Source: Sipunculus nudus (Eukaryota > Annelida > Sipuncula > Golfingiida > Sipunculidae). Taken from it: DNA of 64,000 bases. The position numbers were made by a program, and so were the translations under genes. Below, one piece after another: positions 59,098 through 64,000 of the stretch. The notes below the pieces were generated by a model, which saw only the letters and a list, made by a program, of their open reading frames with translations, had not been told where the DNA came from and made no database searches. Where the stretch lies: assembly GCA_026874595.1 (NCBI GenBank), contig CM049309.1, positions 17,128,576 to 17,192,575 on the forward strand, read 5' to 3'. How positions within the stretch are numbered: position 1 is the first letter of the stretch; every line of letters starts with the position of its first letter.

Positions 59098-59940
59098 TAT
59101 ACAAATACATGCACACGCTCATTCACATAAATGAGTGAACTAACTCATCCACTTACATACACAATTACAAAAGAACACATATGGTATCATTCCCTACATA
59201 AAGTTTTGGTTTAGTGTATCTCTTTTTCTTAAGAAAAAAAAAGAGATATTGTTCTTTTAGTTATAGAACTTGGAATTGCATTCATTTAACATCAATTTTA
59301 CTTTTAAAGTTACATGACTGAAATCCTGTTAACTTAAAAAGAAAAACTTGCTATACACAATATTTGTATGTACGGCATCATTTCTGATCTTTTGACGATA
59401 TAACTAGAAGAGTTGAAATTGAAAGCAGTGTCGTCTGGAAGACATAGGAAAGATAAGCGATACATTATTTTTGAATAACCTGGCAGTGGTGCGCAAGCTC
59501 AAGTTACTCATATTTCCATATTCACAGGTGCGTCAAAGCAAAACAAAACGTGTTCTTGTAAAATGACATATGGGATTTTCATCAAACGAGTAATAGAAGA
59601 ATGCTCATATATAGAAAAGTCTGTTTTATGGTTTAATTTTTATTATAAATCTGTCAGGAAACTGTACACCATTAAGTGCGATTAAAAGATTGGTTATCAC
59701 TTTGTCGAAGGGTAAAAAATGACTGCGCTGGTTGCGGCCCGCGTTGCCCATGTTTATCAGCATTGAGCGCGACTGGCTTTCAGCCTACATACATTCCTCA
59801 GATAACACAATCAAGCTAACAAACATGTCAGGTTTAAATGAAACTAATGTATTCATCAGAAAATGAGGCTTTCCATGACCACCTTGCTGCCGGCATCAAT
59901 AACACTGAGGAACTGATGAAAATTAAGTAATACATGTAAC

Positions 59941-60239
59941 GCCAAAAAAGGTATGGTTCTCAGGCACCGCCCGCGTCAAATTTTACCCTTTTTCATAAAA
60001 AAAGATTATTTTTGATTTTCACCTTTCAAGAATATAAAATAATACAATTTCGATAATACTTCCTTTGTTATGTAGTGCTTTTACCTGTTCGGCAAATAAT
60101 TTTGTTATTATCATGCTTTTCCATGATCAAATGACATTTTTATCGAAACATACTAAACAGCTAAAAAAAAAAAAAAAACGCCCGCCCGCACTGATTAAAA
60201 AAAGTGTCTGAGAACCATATATACCTTTCTTGGGGGCCT
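59941..60239. mobile_element. Foldback MITE, ~299 bp
   Basis: The left end GCCAAAAAAGGTATGGTTCT then CAGGCAC pairs with the right end, which reads (reverse complement) GGCCCCCAAGAAAGGTATAT, ATGGTTCTCAGACAC; the right arm has a 4-bp ATAT insertion. CGCCCGC strings lie just inside both ends (CACCGCCCGCG; CGCCCGCCCGC). No coding capacity. Confidence 0.7.
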
Positions 60240-60244
60240 ATGTT

Positions 60245-61720
60245 CTTCTCTACCAGCGTAAGAGTACAACTGGCTATAAACGGTTCTTCGAAATACTTCA
60301 ATCTAGGGAATTCACCAAGCTTTTGATTGAGTACATCTGTGGATAAGCACAACAGTGAACTTACTCATAAGCTTCACTGTATAACCAGCAGAACACAATC
60401 GGCCGCATGGATTTCATCATAAAATTATCGAAATCGTCAGATACATAAGGCTCACTAAATATATAAAGAAAGAACTACTACAGATGCCATTGACCGAAAC
60501 ATATACCCAGGATGTTCCAATAAGTCGAAATACAGGTTGGCTGTGCGAAATACGATCATTACAACTACAGGTTAATACTGTTTCACGATACAATCACAGA
60601 CAATATTTACATTGAATGTCATGATATTTTCTGTTTGGTAATAATATGTTACTGATGGCCAGATATTGCACAATGCTTGTGAAACATTACTTGCAGACTT
60701 CCGGCCGTGGGATAATAGAACATGTCCAGTCCATTTCATTGATTTTGTGCGTTTTTCCTAGTTTCAAGAAAGCCAAGAACCATTTCTCAACACTTGTTTG
60801 TTTAACATTAAATACAAATTTCCATTTTTATGGATAGTTACTTTTTCAATTTAACTGGGAAGTATTGTTTATATGATTCAATAATAAAATATAGTCATTA
60901 ACATAAATAGAACAGGAAGTTATTTTTGTTCAGTGAGCATGCGCAACTAATATCGCAAAAACAAATTTCCGGGACGGCGCGCGAAATACAAGAAAAAAGA
61001 TTATGGATTATAAAAAATTGAAAACCATGTCTACGAATATAGTACCATAAACACTAAAAATTACCACAAGCACCCGGGAGGACCTCGCTTGCCGTAAAAC
61101 GGGACTTGGGGACATGATAAAGCGATTGGCTCACGGTACTGGGAGGCTGCCGGAAGAATAGGGCTCCGGCGAGCACGGCCTGTCAAACACTATGCGTCAA
61201 ACCCAGTCCTCCAAGTTTGATTGTCCCTGCTCCCACGATCAATGCGAGACCCCACGAGTAAAGAAATCTATGCGTCCTATCATGGCCTTGGACAGGAAGC
61301 AGTTCTGGGGAAAAAATAGACGGAGGATGGCCTTCCTGGTAGCCCTTGATCATCCAAAGTGAAAAGAACATAGAAGTTAGTTTTTTTCTAAACCAGTCAA
61401 GAAAAAGAGGATTGCCAACCGTTGTGGTAACTTCGCGCAATGCGGCAACTCATCTCCGGAAGCTAATGCATGTTTGCGACATTGATTACACACTTTTACG
61501 ACAACTGTACCTTTTACAACAGAATCACAGTATGCGTCACTGCTTAGGATCTTGCGAAGAATGATAGTTGTAAAAAGTATAATTAGGAGAATAACATATT
61601 TTGCTTCAAGGAAAAGGCGCCAATGAGAATCGTTTTGATTATCTCACTTCTATTCCGTTCAATATAATTGAACGTTTCAAATATCAACTGCTTTGAGGGG
61701 AAATTAAAATGAGCATTTCT
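60245..61720. other. Intergenic DNA, nothing recognised
   Basis: A GC-richer patch at about 61070-61300 includes an 85-codon minus-strand frame (61183-61440). It was inspected and not recognised, and no splice signals support it. Confidence 0.4.
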
Positions 61721-61724
61721 AAGT

Positions 61725-62220
61725 TTAAAGGGGCCCAATCACCTAAAATGCATGTTTTATTAACAAGAAAAATAGCTTCTTCCCTTTAAATTAAATTTGT
61801 ACCTGCCAAAATATTGCCCTAAAAGCGTTTGCTTACTCCTGTTAACGAGTGTTAAAACAGTGGCCCGGGCGCGATAAAAGGTGTTAACATAAACATAGAG
61901 CGTGCAACGCCCTTGCTACAACACGTGTCAATCATGAGATGCCCTGATTGACTTGGCCCAAAATTGAAATACATGGTGAAACATCGCTTGTTGCGGCTCA
62001 TAATCGGACCTTCTGGTCACTCGGCCTTGCTTTGGTAAACAGACAAACATCGGCTGATTTACCAACACGCAGAGTCATAACAAGGTGTTACATAGCCGTA
62101 TGCGAGGTACTGAGAGTGTGTGTTGAAATGGTTTTGCTGGGGGAACTTTTGTATAAAGCAAAACTGAACTGATAGTTTTAAAGAAAAGGTATAATATTGC
62201 TCCTGATTATGTCCCTTTAA
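61725..62220 (-). mobile_element. TTAA-type non-autonomous element, copy B (best preserved)
   Basis: Flanked on both sides by TTAA (61725-61728 and 62217-62220). Ends are TTAAAGGGGCCCAATCACCT and, reverse complemented from the other side, TTAAAGGGACATAATCAGGA: a 16-bp imperfect terminal inverted repeat. TTAA targets with short inverted ends are typical of piggyBac-type transposition, so a piggyBac-mobilised MITE is the likely class. The 74-codon frame inside is not conserved in copy A and is not a gene. Confidence 0.85.
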
Positions 62221-63613
62221 TTGGTCATAGTTAAAGATTTATGAGCCATCATGGAAGAAAATTTGTATTCGGCAGATGATTCGGGAAAAAAATTTAAGCG
62301 GATTCATTCACGTCTTCCTGGAGGGTTGGTTATTTTTGTTTTATAGGCTAAACCTTAGTATTTACAATACACACCCTCCCCTAGTTATAACTTCGCCAAA
62401 AGAATCAATCTTAAAGATAATATTATACTTTCGAAGTATCATGATATTAGTAGCAGAGTCCTATTAATCGGAGTAGGTATAAAACCATCGAGTACTCGAG
62501 CCCGTCATTTGCTTCCAGTTTCAGCATCTGTTTGCAGTATGGTATATGTCTTAGGCGGGGCAAAATTTCTGTACACACCTTGTCTTAAACTTAAAGTCAT
62601 TAAATTTTTGGTATCATCTTTTTACAACAGCAGGATGAGAATAATCAATATTAGAGTAGTATCTTTCAGAGTTGCAACTGACCTTGAGAAATCTACACAC
62701 ATTTACGACAATGATACTTTTTTCGGCATTTTTTCGAAACCTTCCCTTGAACTCAGTTAGAAAACACTTGCTGTCGCCAATATGGTAAAATAGGCATTAA
62801 AATGCCCCTAGTATCGTTCCTCTCTTTCCAGAAGCCTATTTCCGTGAAGAGTTCCAAGTTACGGCCATAGTTGTTTACTCTCTTGTACAGACGTGATCGG
62901 TTCAAGATTTCTGGGTCCCTGTGCCAATCTCACATGATTTACAGAAGGAAATAAAAAGGAAGTGCTAACAAATATAAATAAACAAATCATAATTGATCGA
63001 TGTAGGTATGTTTTATTTAACAAGGCCCAAATGACGCAGCATCAAACATGATCAAACTCAAATCCCCAACAACTCTCCCCCGTCGTTCGAACCAGCTTAA
63101 GATATATTAAATGCATTTAAAAAATAGGGCGTTATCCTGTAAAAAGTCTTCTGTTGCTGGTGTTAAATGGCTTTTCGATTTTTCATCCAAAATCGCTTAC
63201 TACTCAGGCAGAAACAATGACATTTTCTTTCGTATCAATCATTGATTAGTTTATTACACATCCGAGGTCTTCTGTGGGAGCAAAAAGCCTCGAGTTCAGA
63301 ATAGGAAACAAAATGAAACTGAATAATGCAAAAGCTCAAGGCCCAAGAGGTCTGAGCATGCGCAGAAATGTTCTTTTCAATTAATCATCAGAGAGCGAAG
63401 GCCACAAAAAGTTAAGATTTCCATCTAAATCTGTTACAAGAGTGACTCAGCGTCCATAGGCTGTCCGGTTTGGTAGATTTCAAATGAGAAAATCTAATTT
63501 CCTATTGTCAGCTTGCCTAGAAGAATTCCATTGCATGGTTTTGCTTTTTTTCGTATCCATCTAGAATATTTATATTGGTTTAGTATATTACATCCCCCTT
63601 TGTCTGTCTGCAG

Positions 63614-63616
<3 letters not shown>

Positions 63617-63667
<51 letters not shown>
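63617..63667. repeat. (CT)n microsatellite
   Basis: About 25 CT dinucleotides followed by a TCTG-rich imperfect tail to about 63718. Confidence 0.97.
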
Positions 63668-63671
<4 letters not shown>

Positions 63672-64000
63672 CTCTGTCTCTGTCTCTAGGTCTGTCAATC
63701 TGTCTCTCTGTCTCTCTTTTGCCAAGTCTATGATGTTTTCTTTTCCAAATATCAAGGTTAAATCTCTCTAACTATATTGAAACAGCAAATTAGACCTACC
63801 TAAAGTACAATCAATTAATCCCCTGTGAAACTGGAACTTACATATAAGTCGTGATATTTTTCACGACCCTAGAGCTTGGAATGAACAATCTTTCCTTCCT
63901 TCTCTCTGTCTGTCTATCAGCACCATCAAATGTACATTCTGCCCGTGTGTATGTGTGTGTCTCCTTGAAATGACACAACGACCAAAGCAATACACGTTTA

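Noticed and set aside
58883-59126. Arg-Glu repeat proteins on the minus strand
   Set aside because: Translations of (CT)n in two frames.
61183-61440. 85-codon minus-strand frame in a GC-richer patch
   Set aside because: Sequence looked transposon-like at first glance but matched no motif I know and has no splice support.
1-64000. Viral or toxin genes
   Set aside because: No frame of adequate length or recognisable viral or toxin motif was seen anywhere in the window.

Overview
The window looks like a gene-poor stretch of an animal nuclear genome, most likely a mollusc or another marine lophotrochozoan. It is AT-rich, no open frame exceeds 134 codons, and it holds many (TA)n and (GA/CT)n microsatellites, tRNA-derived SINE-like units and small foldback elements. 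Two tandem-unit repeats end in GGACGGACGG...CTATAGCC...GGGCTAAAAAC, an ending I know from mollusc repeat sequence. There is no prokaryotic gene organisation, operon, CRISPR array or virus-like gene. The species assignment is inference.

Genes. The only coding segment I would defend is a first coding exon on the minus strand (30605 down to 30354). It has a good Kozak context, 84 codons and a consensus GTAAGT donor, and a CpG-richer stretch lies upstream of it (about 30606-31200). Its C-terminal 13 residues resemble the conserved motif of the FAM167 family, which is a tentative assignment; I could not find the next exon at lower coordinates. Five other stretches are coding-like but unassigned: 10733-10897, 11326-11431, 17224-17313, 18363-18566 (plus strand) and about 40813-40974 (minus strand). 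They are offered as candidates only.

Layout. 1-5 kb: AT-rich DNA, (TA)n, an inverted relative of the 22.7-kb repeat, a SINE-like unit and a GGACGG-type repeat tail. 5.7-9.5 kb: a 23-bp CRE palindrome, a SINE head, microsatellites and a degenerate ~20-bp minisatellite in inverted orientation around a SINE-like unit. 10-19 kb: a 102-bp tandem duplication, a CpG/CCAAT patch, one copy of a 'CTCATGAAATTTTCAGG' repeat, candidate exons and an LTR- or promoter-like block. 20-26 kb: three blocks of tandem long-unit repeats; two carry nuclear-receptor-type motifs (AGGTCAAAGGTCA, TCAAGGTCA), and the block between them at 22.7 kb has (TA)n-bearing units. A Penelope/hammerhead-like fragment follows at 23.3 kb. 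27-33 kb: a SINE, a small MITE, the minus-strand exon, and a duplicated tRNA-like unit on the minus strand followed by a large (AAT)n/(ATT)n foldback. 35-40 kb: several dispersed repeats, a ~490-bp TTAA-flanked element, a 338-bp element with ~60-bp inverted termini, and a 36-bp minisatellite. 41-63 kb: mostly featureless AT-rich DNA with further copies of the same families, notably the cleanest TTAA element at 61725-62220, plus hAT-like and foldback MITEs.

How it fits together. Most recognisable structure is explained by at least ten short non-autonomous repeat families, several present two to four times in the window in both orientations. No intact transposase or reverse transcriptase frame is visible, so all appear non-autonomous or decayed.
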